A stretch of DNA of 64,000 nucleotides, from assembly GCA_943846785.1 (NCBI GenBank), contig OX044367.1, positions 1,054,001 to 1,118,000 of the forward strand. The letters run 5' to 3'. A program made the position numbers and the translations under genes. This document shows, piece after piece, positions 52,315 to 61,471 of the stretch (position 1 is its first letter; each line of letters opens with the position of its first letter). Under the pieces are notes generated by a model. It searched no databases. It was not told where the DNA came from and saw nothing but the letters and a program-made list of their open reading frames with translations. Source of the DNA: SCGC-AAA076-P13 sp905478035 (GTDB lineage Bacteria; Pseudomonadota; Gammaproteobacteria; Magnimaribacterales; D2472).

Positions 52315-53231
52315 ACATCCCTAGATCTTGGGTTTAACCATAAAGAGGCTAAATCTGATATGAGATTAAAAAATACAATCATGGCTGAAAAGAAGATAGT
52401 TGTTCCAAGAATCATTGTGTAATCTCTATTGAGAGCAGCTTCGACATAAAATCTTCCAAGACCAGGTATTTGAAAAATTGTTTCAACAACAAATGAGCCT
52501 GCTAATAAACCAGCAATAGCAGGACCTAAAAATGAAACAACAGGAATTAATCCGCCTTGCATAGCATGCTTCATAACAACCATTCTCTCAGTTAATCCTT
52601 TAGCCCTAGCAGTTCGTATAAAGTCTTGGTTTAGTACTTCTAACATTCCACCACGACTTAATCTAGCAATATAAGCTGCGTAAGCAAAACCCAATGTTAT
52701 GGATGGAAGTATTTTATCTCCTGCAAGCTGACCCCAGCCCGCAACAGGAAGGAGCTCTAACTGAATACCAAATATTAAAACTAACAAAGGGCCCATTAAA
52801 AATGTAGGAACACAAATTCCTATCATAGCTATTGCCATAGGAATAAAATCGAGCATTGTATTTCTTTTTAATGCAGCCAAAACACCTGATAAAACACCAA
52901 TAACAAGAGCAATAAGTATTGCATACATTGCTAACTCAAAAGTAATAGGCAGACCACTAGCAATCATCTCTGTTACAGACCTTCCAGGATATTTAAATGA
53001 TGGACCAAAGTCTCCTTGAACTACTCCGGTCATATAATCTGTATATTGCTCCCATTGTGATGCATCTAAGTTATATACAGCATTAAGATTTTTAAGGACT
53101 TGAGGTGAAACTGCTTTTTCAGCATCAAAGGGGCCACCAGGAGCAAGCTTTATTAGAAAAAAGGTCATGGTAGCAACTGCCAGTAAAACTGGAACTGCCA
53201 TAAAGACTCTTTTAATAAAAATAGCTAACAT
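52311..53231 (-). CDS. oppB: ABC peptide transporter permease, OppB/DppB type
   Basis: A 306-residue permease with six hydrophobic helices and the EAA loop (FIRTARAKGLTERMVVMKHAMQGGLIP). The start with IKRVFMAVPVLLAVATMTF is typical of OppB. It forms the translocation pore with oppC, and begins 9 bases after oppA ends. Confidence 0.91.
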   Translation of the reverse strand: MLAIFIKRVFMAVPVLLAVATMTFFLIKLAPGGPFDAEKAVSPQVLKNLNAVYNLDASQWEQYTDYMTGVVQGDFGPSFKYPGRSVTEMIASGLPITFELAMYAILIALVIGVLSGVLAALKRNTMLDFIPMAIAMIGICVPTFLMGPLLVLIFGIQLELLPVAGWGQLAGDKILPSITLGFAYAAYIARLSRGGMLEVLNQDFIRTARAKGLTERMVVMKHAMQGGLIPVVSFLGPAIAGLLAGSFVVETIFQIPGLGRFYVEAALNRDYTMILGTTIFFSAMIVFFNLISDLASLWLNPRSRDV

Positions 53232-53240
53232 CTAATTTAT

Positions 53241-54866
53241 TTAATCTCTTTCTAGATAAATATACTTTGGATGATGGTGGTCTAAATAATTAGGATGATA
53301 ACCCTTAACATCTGGTGATAACTGATAAGAGCGGACATAGGTATAAAGAGGAATAATAGGCATCTCGTCTATTAAAATTCTTTCAGCACTTTGAAGTAAT
53401 TGATATCTTTGTGTTTGATCTTGCGTTTCATTGGCTTTCTCAACCAACATATCATATTCAAGATTACCCCAGCCAGTTTTATTATTTCCTCTGTTTGGTC
53501 GTAAAGTATCAAGAAAAGTATTAGGATCCTCGTAATCACCAATCCATCCAGCTCTAGAAACCTCAAAGTCACCAATCATCTCTCTGTTGAGATAAACCTT
53601 CCAATCTTGGTTAACTAATTTTATTGGTACGCCTAGATTCTGCTGCCACATTTGCTGAACAGCCAATGCAACTTTTCTATGGTCTTCATTTGTATTAAAT
53701 AATATTTCAAGTTCAGGAAATGGATTATTTTCATTATAGCCAGCTTCTTCTAGTAAAGATTTTGCATATTCTGGGTCAAAGGTAATTGATGTATCAGGCT
53801 CATAGCCATTTGATCCTGGTGGTGTGAATGAATAAGCAGGGATTTGACCACACTTGGTAACTTTATCAACAAGCTGCTTTCTATCAATTGAAAATGCTAA
53901 CGCTCTTCTTACCTTAGGATCTTTAAGTACAGGATGTTTAGTATTTAATCTATAAAAATATGTACCCATATATGGATCTATTCTTAAATCTGGATTTTTT
54001 TCTTCTATATATACCGGACATTTCTGAGAAGGCAATGTATTTGTTACATGAAGCTGACCAGCTCTAAACATTCTATCCTCAGTCATAACATTTTGGACAG
54101 GGTAGTAGTGTATTTCATTTAATCCAACCATATTTGCATCCCAGTACATAGGATTTTTTTCTACAATAATTCTACTATTTAGCTCCCATGATTTAAGTTG
54201 AAATGCCCCATTGCAAACAAAATTTCCAGGTCTAGTCCATTGACCATTCCTGTCATCAATTGAACCATGTTTTAAGACTGTTTCTTTATGAACTGGCCAT
54301 GTACTATAGTGGCTTAACAAACCTAAGAAAAAAGGCGTAGGATTATTGAGCGTAACTTCAAGTGTAAAGTTATCTAATGCCTTTACACCAACAGAATCAA
54401 ATGATGGTTGTGGCTCACCTTGAGAGCTATCATGCGTATGGTATTCCTGAGCTCCTACAACATAGTAAAGCATATCAGGATACTGAGATCCAAGTGAAGG
54501 TGTTAGCACCCTCTTCCATGACCATACAAAATCTTGTGCTGTTACTGGGTCTCCATTTGACCACTTGCCATTTTTTTGTAAAGCAAAAGTATAAGTTTTA
54601 CCATCTTCGCTAATAACCCAAGATTCAGCAGCTCCAGCTAAGCTTTCTCCTCCTTTTGGATTTGAAGTTGTAAGACCTTCACAAAGAGCTATTAATAAAT
54701 GATGCTCAGGAACTCCTGTAACGATATGAGGGTCTATTCCTTGAGGTTCAGAACCGTTTCCAAAATGAAAAGTCTGTGTTTCAAGACCTGAATCTACTGG
54801 AGATACATTTTTTGAACAACTAATTACAAGTATTAAGCACAGAAAGGAAAGTAGTATTTTATTCAT
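53241..54866 (-). CDS. oppA: periplasmic oligopeptide-binding lipoprotein, OppA type
   Basis: A 541-residue SBP_bac_5 protein with a lipoprotein signal (LVISC, Cys17). Family motifs are GNGSEPQGIDPH, AAESWVISEDGKTYTFALQKNGKWSNGDPVTAQDFVWSWKR and a C-terminal DEMPIIPLYTY. It captures peptides for OppBC. Its start overlaps the ppiD stop by 8 bases, so the importer is coupled to a periplasmic folding factor. Confidence 0.92.
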   Translation of the reverse strand: MNKILLSFLCLILVISCSKNVSPVDSGLETQTFHFGNGSEPQGIDPHIVTGVPEHHLLIALCEGLTTSNPKGGESLAGAAESWVISEDGKTYTFALQKNGKWSNGDPVTAQDFVWSWKRVLTPSLGSQYPDMLYYVVGAQEYHTHDSSQGEPQPSFDSVGVKALDNFTLEVTLNNPTPFFLGLLSHYSTWPVHKETVLKHGSIDDRNGQWTRPGNFVCNGAFQLKSWELNSRIIVEKNPMYWDANMVGLNEIHYYPVQNVMTEDRMFRAGQLHVTNTLPSQKCPVYIEEKNPDLRIDPYMGTYFYRLNTKHPVLKDPKVRRALAFSIDRKQLVDKVTKCGQIPAYSFTPPGSNGYEPDTSITFDPEYAKSLLEEAGYNENNPFPELEILFNTNEDHRKVALAVQQMWQQNLGVPIKLVNQDWKVYLNREMIGDFEVSRAGWIGDYEDPNTFLDTLRPNRGNNKTGWGNLEYDMLVEKANETQDQTQRYQLLQSAERILIDEMPIIPLYTYVRSYQLSPDVKGYHPNYLDHHHPKYIYLERD

Positions 54867-56742
54867 TTGTAAAAATTATATTATTTAATTTAACATTAGC
54901 AGTATTGAAAACCTCATCGCTTACTACCTCAGATATTTTATTTGATATTAACTCTTTAGAAAAACCATTATATTCCTCTAAAAGTTCCGCAATTGACTCA
55001 TCTGTAGGCTCATTTACCTTAATAATATCAACTATATAAGTATCATTATTATTTGATACCAAGGTAACACTATCACCTAAAGATTGTTTAAATAGCTCTG
55101 AAATTATTTCTTGAGGCATTAAAGAAGAGTATCTATTTATATTAATAAAATTATCTTTTGTTACATAGGTATATGCCGATATAAAATCATCCAGCGTTCC
55201 ATCAGATTTTGATAACTCTATTTCTTTTGCAAGAAGTGATTGTTTATCTTTCCCTTTTCTAGATGAAAGCATATCATTCGCAACAAGAGATACCGATTCA
55301 AGGTCTTTTAAAGCAGATTCATTGATCTCTTTTAGAGAAACAACCAATATACTTTCCTCTAAATCTATTGCATAGGGAACATTAAGCTGCGTGTCGGGAG
55401 AGAAGATATATTCTTGTACTCTTCTGTCATTAATATCAGTTGCAAAATTATTTAATGAAACAAAATCAGTCTCAGTAATTTGAGCTGATAGGGAATTTGA
55501 GATAGATGTAATAGATGAATTACTATCAATTAAATCATATGCAATATCATAATCATCTTTCATGAGTGCCAAAGATTCAGAATCTACTAAATTTGAAGTG
55601 ATACTCTCTTTCATTTCATCAAAAGATAAAATTTCAGCTTCTTGGTATTCGGTAACTTTAATGACATGAAAAGATGAATCAAGCTCAACAATTCTACTTA
55701 TATCATTCAATTTTAAGTCTTTAATAGCCTCTGCAAATTTCTCATCAAAGAAGTCAGGCGAAAAATATTCTAAATCACCTCCATTTTCTCTAGAAACAGG
55801 GTCTTCACTATACTCAAGAGCTAACTCACTAAAGCCTGCTCCGCTCAGTAACTGCGATTCTATCTCCTGAATAGCTTTAAACGCATCAGTATCATTATCG
55901 TAGTTAACCTTATCTACCATAATGTGTGAGATTCTAATTTGATTCCTTTCAGTTGCTTTTGATAAATAGTCATCATAACTATCGTTGATATAGTTGTTTG
56001 GAATAACTACTTTAGATCTATAATCATCAGGCGTTAATAAAATATATTCAAATTTTCTTTCTTCGTCGGAATAAAACATGTATTCATTATCATTATAAAA
56101 TTCTTCTAGCTCATCATTGGTATTGGTGATATTTGAATTAAGTTTTTCTGAATCTATTTTGATAAAATCAACATTTATTGTTTGTTCCAACAAAGATGCA
56201 ATCTCAACAACTTCATTCTCTGTATAAAATGGTTCTGAGGACAAGGAGGATCTGAATAACTCAGTTGCAACTAAGTCTGTCATTAGTTTTATATAACTTT
56301 CTTTGGTGTGTCCATTTGAATTTACTTGAGCTTCATATATACCTTCATTAAAAAGTCCATCCATTTGAAACATTGGATTGGACATTATTTGTTTCTTTGC
56401 AAGCTCTCTAGTGGTGTTATTTATTAGGCCAAGTGATCTAGCTTGAGATAATAATGATTTTTGAACAATTAATTCATTCTTTATTTGATTCATTTGTGTA
56501 TCTTCATCGAGCAAAGAGAAATCAAATTCTTCACCGTAAAGTGTTTTAAATCTTTGAATGGTTATATTTGAAGCAACTTGGAAATCTGAATCCGTTACAG
56601 TTTCTCCATTGACTGATCCTAATCGAGTTGTGTCTTGGTTTAATAATGATGTAGATCCTAAAAATACAAAAGGTAATGCGCAAGCTGCAATTACAAAAAA
56701 TAATCTGGGTCCTGTTAAAAAATTTCTGAGTGATTCAAGCAT
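54859..56742 (-). CDS. ppiD: periplasmic peptidyl-prolyl isomerase/chaperone PpiD-like
   Basis: About 627 residues from the ATG at 56742 (MLESLRNFL); an ATG at 56781 is in frame but falls inside the hup terminator, so it is rejected. It has one N-terminal membrane helix (about 10-35), a SurA-N/PpiD-like chaperone region and one parvulin domain (QIRISHIMVDK...GGDLEYFSPDFFDEKFAEAI, about 255-350). A long helical C-terminal part follows. Members help outer-membrane and periplasmic proteins fold at the Sec exit. The hup-ppiD order is common in gammaproteobacteria. Confidence 0.88.
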   Translation of the reverse strand: MLESLRNFLTGPRLFFVIAACALPFVFLGSTSLLNQDTTRLGSVNGETVTDSDFQVASNITIQRFKTLYGEEFDFSLLDEDTQMNQIKNELIVQKSLLSQARSLGLINNTTRELAKKQIMSNPMFQMDGLFNEGIYEAQVNSNGHTKESYIKLMTDLVATELFRSSLSSEPFYTENEVVEIASLLEQTINVDFIKIDSEKLNSNITNTNDELEEFYNDNEYMFYSDEERKFEYILLTPDDYRSKVVIPNNYINDSYDDYLSKATERNQIRISHIMVDKVNYDNDTDAFKAIQEIESQLLSGAGFSELALEYSEDPVSRENGGDLEYFSPDFFDEKFAEAIKDLKLNDISRIVELDSSFHVIKVTEYQEAEILSFDEMKESITSNLVDSESLALMKDDYDIAYDLIDSNSSITSISNSLSAQITETDFVSLNNFATDINDRRVQEYIFSPDTQLNVPYAIDLEESILVVSLKEINESALKDLESVSLVANDMLSSRKGKDKQSLLAKEIELSKSDGTLDDFISAYTYVTKDNFININRYSSLMPQEIISELFKQSLGDSVTLVSNNNDTYIVDIIKVNEPTDESIAELLEEYNGFSKELISNKISEVVSDEVFNTANVKLNNIIFTNE

Positions 56743-56758
56743 AGTGACGATATTATAA

Positions 56759-56790
56759 ATAAAAAAAGGGTGCCTTAGCACCCTTTTTTA
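56759..56790. terminator. rho-independent terminator after hup
   Basis: Stem AAAGGGTGC/GCACCCTTT with loop CTTA and a T run on each strand. It separates hup from ppiD on the minus strand. Confidence 0.88.
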
Positions 56791-56803
56791 AAGTTAAAAA
56801 AAC

Positions 56804-57082
56804 TTAACCGGCTTTAACCTTATCTTTAAGGCCTTTACCAGCTTTAAAACCTGGAACTTTAGAAGCAGCAATATGCATTGATGCGCCTGTTTGAGGGTTT
56901 CTTCCCTCTCTAGCAGCTCTATGCCTTACTGAAAACGTTCCAAAACCAACTAGTGATACTGAATCACCGTTACCTAAAGCATCACCGATACCACCTAAAA
57001 CAGCATCAACAGCTCTGCCTGCTGAAGCTTTAGATATATCAGCATCACCTGCTACTGCATCAATTAAGTCTGATTTATTCAT
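56804..57082 (-). CDS. hup: DNA-binding protein HU
   Basis: A 92-residue histone-like protein with MNKSDLIDAVA at the start, the VSLVGFGTFSVRHRAAREGRNPQTG beta-arm with its intercalating proline, and a lysine-rich end. It bends DNA as a dimer. Position after lon is the same as hupB in E. coli, so hupB orthology is likely. It is followed by a strong terminator. A candidate hairpin lies in its 5' leader. Confidence 0.95.
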   Translation of the reverse strand: MNKSDLIDAVAGDADISKASAGRAVDAVLGGIGDALGNGDSVSLVGFGTFSVRHRAAREGRNPQTGASMHIAASKVPGFKAGKGLKDKVKAG

Positions 57083-57118
57083 ATTAAATACTCCTCTATG
57101 TAAATTTATTTAATAAAT

Positions 57119-57168
57119 ACCCTTCTATGAAATGCTTTTTAAGCCTAAAAGTCAAGCATTTAAAGGGT
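57119..57168 (-). promoter_or_regulatory. two-part inverted repeat between lon and hup
   Basis: ACCCTT (57163-57168) and AAATGCTT (57154-57161) on the minus strand pair with AAGCATTT (57130-57137) and AAGGGT (57119-57124). The result is a long interrupted hairpin immediately after the lon stop and about 37 bases before the hup start. It lacks a T tract, so it is probably not a simple terminator. Confidence 0.4.
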
Positions 57169-57169
57169 T

Positions 57170-59578
57170 TTAGTGTGCTTGGTTATTTTCCTGTTTTGTA
57201 TTTTGTTTTTTGTTATCTTTATTTTTTATGGTGGATGAACTTTTTTTAAGAGGCAATGGCTCTTTTACCAAAGCATGAGAAATCACTTCATCAATCCATT
57301 CAACTGGAATAATATTAAGAGAGCTTGTAATTTGCTTAGGTATCTCTTGTAAATCTGCTTCATTTTCTTTTGGGATAATTACATTCTTAATCCCACCTCT
57401 TTTAGCGGCTAATAATTTTTCTTTTAACCCACCAATTTTTAAGATTTGGCCTCTGAGAGTTATTTCCCCAGTCATAGCTGTATCAGCCTTAACAGGTATT
57501 CCTGTAAACGCTGAAATTAAAGATATTGCCATACCTCCTCCAGCACTTGGACCATCTTTAGGCGTTGCTCCTTCGGGCACATGAATATGAACATCATATT
57601 TTTCATAAAAATCAGATTTTATACCCAAAGAATCTGCTCTCGACCTAACAACTGTCAGAGCTGCCTGAATTGACTCTTGCATTACATCACCTAGAGAACC
57701 TGTTTTAATGATATTGCCCTTACCAGCTATGTGCGATGCTTCTATGGTTAGTAACTCGCCTCCAACCTCAGTCCATGCCAGTCCCGTAACTTGTCCTACT
57801 GCATTATCTTTTTCAGCAATACCAAATTTAAACTTTTTAACACCAGAAAATGTTTCAAGATTTTTTTCAGTAATAGATGTGGCCTTTGTTAGAATTTTTT
57901 TAGATAAAAGCCTTTCCTTAACTACCTTTCTTAGAATCTTTGCAATTTGTCTTTCAAGACCCCTCACTCCAGCTTCTCTTGTGTAATATCTTATTAAAGA
58001 AAGAATTACTTCTTTTTGTAATTTGATTTCTGTTTCCTTTAATCCATTTCTTTCCATTTGTTTTGGTAAGAGATATTTCGAAGCTATATTAAGTTTTTCA
58101 TCTTCAATATATCCAGGAATTCTAATAATCTCCATTCTGTCTAAGAGAGGAGTTGGAATATTTAAACTGTTTGCAGTACAAACAAACATTACCTCTGAAA
58201 GATCATAATCAACTTCTAAATAATGGTCACTAAAAGTATTATTTTGTTCAGGATCTAAAACCTCTAAAAGTGCAGAAGCGGGATCACCTCTATGATCCAT
58301 ACCTATCTTATCTATTTCATCTAATAAAAATAAAGGATTCTTAACTCCAACTTTTGAAAGCTTTTGAATTATTTTGCCAGGCATGGAGCCTATATAAGTT
58401 CTTCTATGTCCTCTTATCTCTGACTCATCTCTTACACCACCAAGAGACATTCTCACAAACTTTCTATTAGTTGCTCTTGCTATAGATTCACCCAGTGATG
58501 TTTTGCCTACACCTGGAGGACCAACCAAGCAAAGCACTGGTGCTTTCATTGATTTAACTCTTTTTTGAACAGCTAGATATTCAATAATTCTTTCCTTAAC
58601 TTCCTCAAGGCCATAATGATCTTGCTCCAATATATCTAGAGAAGCTTGGATATCTGTTTTAATTTTTGATTTCTTTTTCCAAGGAACATCAACTAGGCAG
58701 TCAAGATAAGATCTTACTACTGATGCCTCTGCAGATGAGGGTGACATATGTTTAAACTTTGCTAACTCACTTTTTGCTTTTTTAAGAGCATCTTTTGGCA
58801 TGCCAACTTTGTTAATTTTTTCCTCAAGTGCTTCAAGTTCATCTCCCTCTTCACCAATCTCGCCAAGTTCTTTTTGAGCAGCTTTAATTTGCTCATTAAG
58901 ATAATATTCCCTTTGAGATTTTTCCATCTGTTTTTTTACACGTTCCCTAATTTTCTTTTCGACATCTATAACATCAAGTTGAGATTCAATAAACATTAAA
59001 ACTTTTTCAGATCTATTTTTTAAATCTGGTATTTCAAGAATCTCTTGTTTCTTTTCAGTCTCGATTGGAAGATGACCGGTGATGGTATCAATTAATTTTG
59101 ACAGGTCATCTAGGGAGTCCACTGTTGAAACAATTTCAGGAGGTATCCTTTTTGTTATTCCTATATAGTCTTCAAACTTAGCCTTTATAAAACGAACAAG
59201 GTTAGATGAATCAGCTTCTTTTAATGGAATATCATCAATAGTAATAACCCTTGCAACGTCATAACCTTCTTTCTCATGAATGCTTTCAATAGAGCATCTC
59301 TTATAACCTTCTACTAAAACTTTCATAGTGCCATCAGGCAATTTGATTAATTGAAGTAAGTTACTTATAGACGCACTTTTATAAAGATCATTAAATTCAG
59401 GGCTTTCAAGAGCTGGGTCGAGTTGACTTACAAGAACAAGCTTCTTGTTAGAAGACATTGCAATATTTAAAGCTTCGATAGATTTTGGTCTTCCGACAAA
59501 TAAGGTAGTAACTATTCCAGGAAAGACAACTACATCTCTTAATGGTATTAATGGTAAATCTGATTTTATTTCTTTCAT
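57170..59578 (-). CDS. lon: ATP-dependent protease Lon
   Basis: An 802-residue cytosolic AAA+ protease. It has an N-terminal substrate domain (PLIPLRDVVVFPGIVTTLFVGR), a coiled-coil middle, an ATPase module with Walker A GPPGVGKTS and Walker B FLLDEID, and a protease domain with the serine in DGPSAGGG (Ser678, next to E. coli Ser679) and the lysine of GGLKEKLLAA. A short Lys/Asn/Gln-rich tail extends the C-terminus. It lies between clpX and hup in the standard order. Confidence 0.97.
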   Translation of the reverse strand: MKEIKSDLPLIPLRDVVVFPGIVTTLFVGRPKSIEALNIAMSSNKKLVLVSQLDPALESPEFNDLYKSASISNLLQLIKLPDGTMKVLVEGYKRCSIESIHEKEGYDVARVITIDDIPLKEADSSNLVRFIKAKFEDYIGITKRIPPEIVSTVDSLDDLSKLIDTITGHLPIETEKKQEILEIPDLKNRSEKVLMFIESQLDVIDVEKKIRERVKKQMEKSQREYYLNEQIKAAQKELGEIGEEGDELEALEEKINKVGMPKDALKKAKSELAKFKHMSPSSAEASVVRSYLDCLVDVPWKKKSKIKTDIQASLDILEQDHYGLEEVKERIIEYLAVQKRVKSMKAPVLCLVGPPGVGKTSLGESIARATNRKFVRMSLGGVRDESEIRGHRRTYIGSMPGKIIQKLSKVGVKNPLFLLDEIDKIGMDHRGDPASALLEVLDPEQNNTFSDHYLEVDYDLSEVMFVCTANSLNIPTPLLDRMEIIRIPGYIEDEKLNIASKYLLPKQMERNGLKETEIKLQKEVILSLIRYYTREAGVRGLERQIAKILRKVVKERLLSKKILTKATSITEKNLETFSGVKKFKFGIAEKDNAVGQVTGLAWTEVGGELLTIEASHIAGKGNIIKTGSLGDVMQESIQAALTVVRSRADSLGIKSDFYEKYDVHIHVPEGATPKDGPSAGGGMAISLISAFTGIPVKADTAMTGEITLRGQILKIGGLKEKLLAAKRGGIKNVIIPKENEADLQEIPKQITSSLNIIPVEWIDEVISHALVKEPLPLKKSSSTIKNKDNKKQNTKQENNQAH

Positions 59579-59608
59579 ATACCCAATATAGGGATTGTTA
59601 TGAAAATA

Positions 59609-60865
59609 TCAATTAGCAGAAGATGATTTTTTAGGTGTGTTTTTAAGTAGCTTTATTGGCTCTGATTTTGAAATGACTGTATTCTCATCAATAATAACTT
59701 TTTCTAAATTTGGGTTAGGCAATCCAAACATTGTTTCCATAAGCAAGTCTTCCATAATTGACCTAAGACCCCTTGCTCCTGTTTTTCTTTTTATAGCTTG
59801 ACGAGATATTTCTATCAATGCCTCATCTCTAAAAGTTAATTCAACATCATCTATCTTAAATAAATGCTTATATTGATTTACCAATGCATTTTTTGGTTCC
59901 TTTAAAATTCTGACCAGTGCGTGCTCATCAAGCTCATGAAGACTTGAAATAACTGGGAGTCTACCAACAAATTCAGGTATCAAACCATACTTTACTAAAT
60001 CTTCGGGCTCTAAATCATCTACATTATTTGTTATAGGCAAAACATTTGATTTTTTGCTAACCTCTGCTCCAAACCCAATACCTATGTTGGTATTTCTTTG
60101 GTCAATAACTTTGTCTAATCCAGAAAAAGCGCCACCACAAATAAATAAGATATTAGAAGTATCAATTTGGATGAACTCTTGTTGCGGATGCTTTCTTCCT
60201 CCTTGAGGAGGAATAGATGCCACAGTACCTTCAATTAATTTTAACAACGCCTGTTGAACACCCTCACCAGATACATCTCTTGTAATTGATGGGTTGTCTG
60301 ATTTTCTTGCAATTTTATCTATTTCATCAATATATACGATCCCTAGTTGTGCTCTTTCAGGATCATAATCAGATTTTTGTAATAATTTTTGAATAATATT
60401 CTCTACATCTTCGCCTACGTATCCAGCTTCAGTTAATGTTGTAGCATCAGCTATGGTAAAGGGGACATTTAAAATTTTTGCTAGGGTTTGTGCTAAAAGA
60501 GTTTTGCCGCTTCCAGTTGGTCCGAGAAGCAATACATTACTTTTTTGAAGCTCTACAGAATCTTTTGCATTATTCTTTCTCAGTCTTTTGTAATGATTAT
60601 AGACTGCAACAGATAAGACTTTTTTTGCGGACTCTTGGCCAATTACATATTCATCAAGCTTTGTAAAAATCTCTAAAGGTGATGGCAATTCATCTAGAGA
60701 AATTTCTTCTTCGCTTTTAATTTCTTCTTCAATTATATCGTTGCATAAATCAACGCACTCATTGCAAATATAAACACTTGGACCAGCGATAAGTTTTTTT
60801 ACCTCATCTTGAACTTTGCCACAGAAAGAGCAGTTTAATTTGTCGTTAGCAGTATCACTTGCCAT
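59609..60865 (-). CDS. clpX: ATP-dependent Clp protease ATP-binding subunit ClpX
   Basis: 418 residues from the ATG at 60865 (MASDTANDKLNCSFCGK), which overlaps the clpP stop by 11 bases. An upstream in-frame ATG at 60907 is not typical and lies inside clpP. It has an N-terminal zinc-binding domain (CSFC and CNEC), an AAA+ domain with Walker A GPTGSGKT, and the RKSDNPS and GGRKHP pore-loop region. It unfolds substrates for ClpP. Confidence 0.96.
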   Translation of the reverse strand: MASDTANDKLNCSFCGKVQDEVKKLIAGPSVYICNECVDLCNDIIEEEIKSEEEISLDELPSPLEIFTKLDEYVIGQESAKKVLSVAVYNHYKRLRKNNAKDSVELQKSNVLLLGPTGSGKTLLAQTLAKILNVPFTIADATTLTEAGYVGEDVENIIQKLLQKSDYDPERAQLGIVYIDEIDKIARKSDNPSITRDVSGEGVQQALLKLIEGTVASIPPQGGRKHPQQEFIQIDTSNILFICGGAFSGLDKVIDQRNTNIGIGFGAEVSKKSNVLPITNNVDDLEPEDLVKYGLIPEFVGRLPVISSLHELDEHALVRILKEPKNALVNQYKHLFKIDDVELTFRDEALIEISRQAIKRKTGARGLRSIMEDLLMETMFGLPNPNLEKVIIDENTVISKSEPIKLLKNTPKKSSSAN

Positions 60866-61469
60866 TAACAACCTCTCTCTTATCAAGGACACTATCAACA
60901 AGACCATAGCTTATTGCAGCAGCGGTATCTAAGAAATTATCTCTATCAGTATCTTTTTCAATTTTTTTAATTGTTTGTCCAGTATGTTTTGCAAGGATTT
61001 CATTAACTACTTTTTTCATATGTAGAATTTCTTTTGCATGAATCTCAAAATCAGATGCTTGACCCTGGAAACCTCCTAGAGGTTGATGAATCATTATTCT
61101 AGAATTTGGAAGAGCGAATCTTTTACCTTTGTCTCCTCCAGCTAACAAAATTGCTCCCATACTTGCAGCCTGCCCTATGCATAGTGTAGAAATTGAAGGA
61201 GAGATAAATTGCATGGTATCGTAAATAGCTAATCCTGCAGAAATAGAGCCACCAGGAGAATTAATATATATAGATATATCTTTTTCAGGGTTTTCTGATT
61301 CAAGAAAAAGAAGTTGAGCAACAATTAAATTAGACATGTAGTCTTCAACTGGGCCAGATAAAAAAATTACTCTTTCTTTAAGAAGTCTAGAATAGATATC
61401 AAAAGATCTCTCCCCTCGAGGAGTTTGCTCGATAACCATTGGAACTAATGCTGACTGTATATCTTTCAT
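60855..61469 (-). CDS. clpP: ATP-dependent Clp protease proteolytic subunit
   Basis: A 204-residue serine peptidase with the catalytic Ser103 in GQAASMGA and His128 in MIHQPLGG, and the usual Asp later. The short N-terminal propeptide precedes PRGERSFDIYSRLLKERV. It starts 2 bases after tig ends and overlaps clpX. Confidence 0.97.
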   Translation of the reverse strand: MKDIQSALVPMVIEQTPRGERSFDIYSRLLKERVIFLSGPVEDYMSNLIVAQLLFLESENPEKDISIYINSPGGSISAGLAIYDTMQFISPSISTLCIGQAASMGAILLAGGDKGKRFALPNSRIMIHQPLGGFQGQASDFEIHAKEILHMKKVVNEILAKHTGQTIKKIEKDTDRDNFLDTAAAISYGLVDSVLDKREVVNGK

Positions 61470-61471
61470 AT

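Noticed and set aside
56743..56781. Longer PpiD starting at the ATG at 56781
   Set aside because: That start lies within the hup terminator hairpin and adds residues not typical of PpiD; the start at 56742 fits the membrane-anchor pattern.
60866..60907. Longer ClpX starting at 60907
   Set aside because: The extra residues overlap clpP coding sequence and precede the normal ClpX N-terminus; the ATG at 60865 matches the family.
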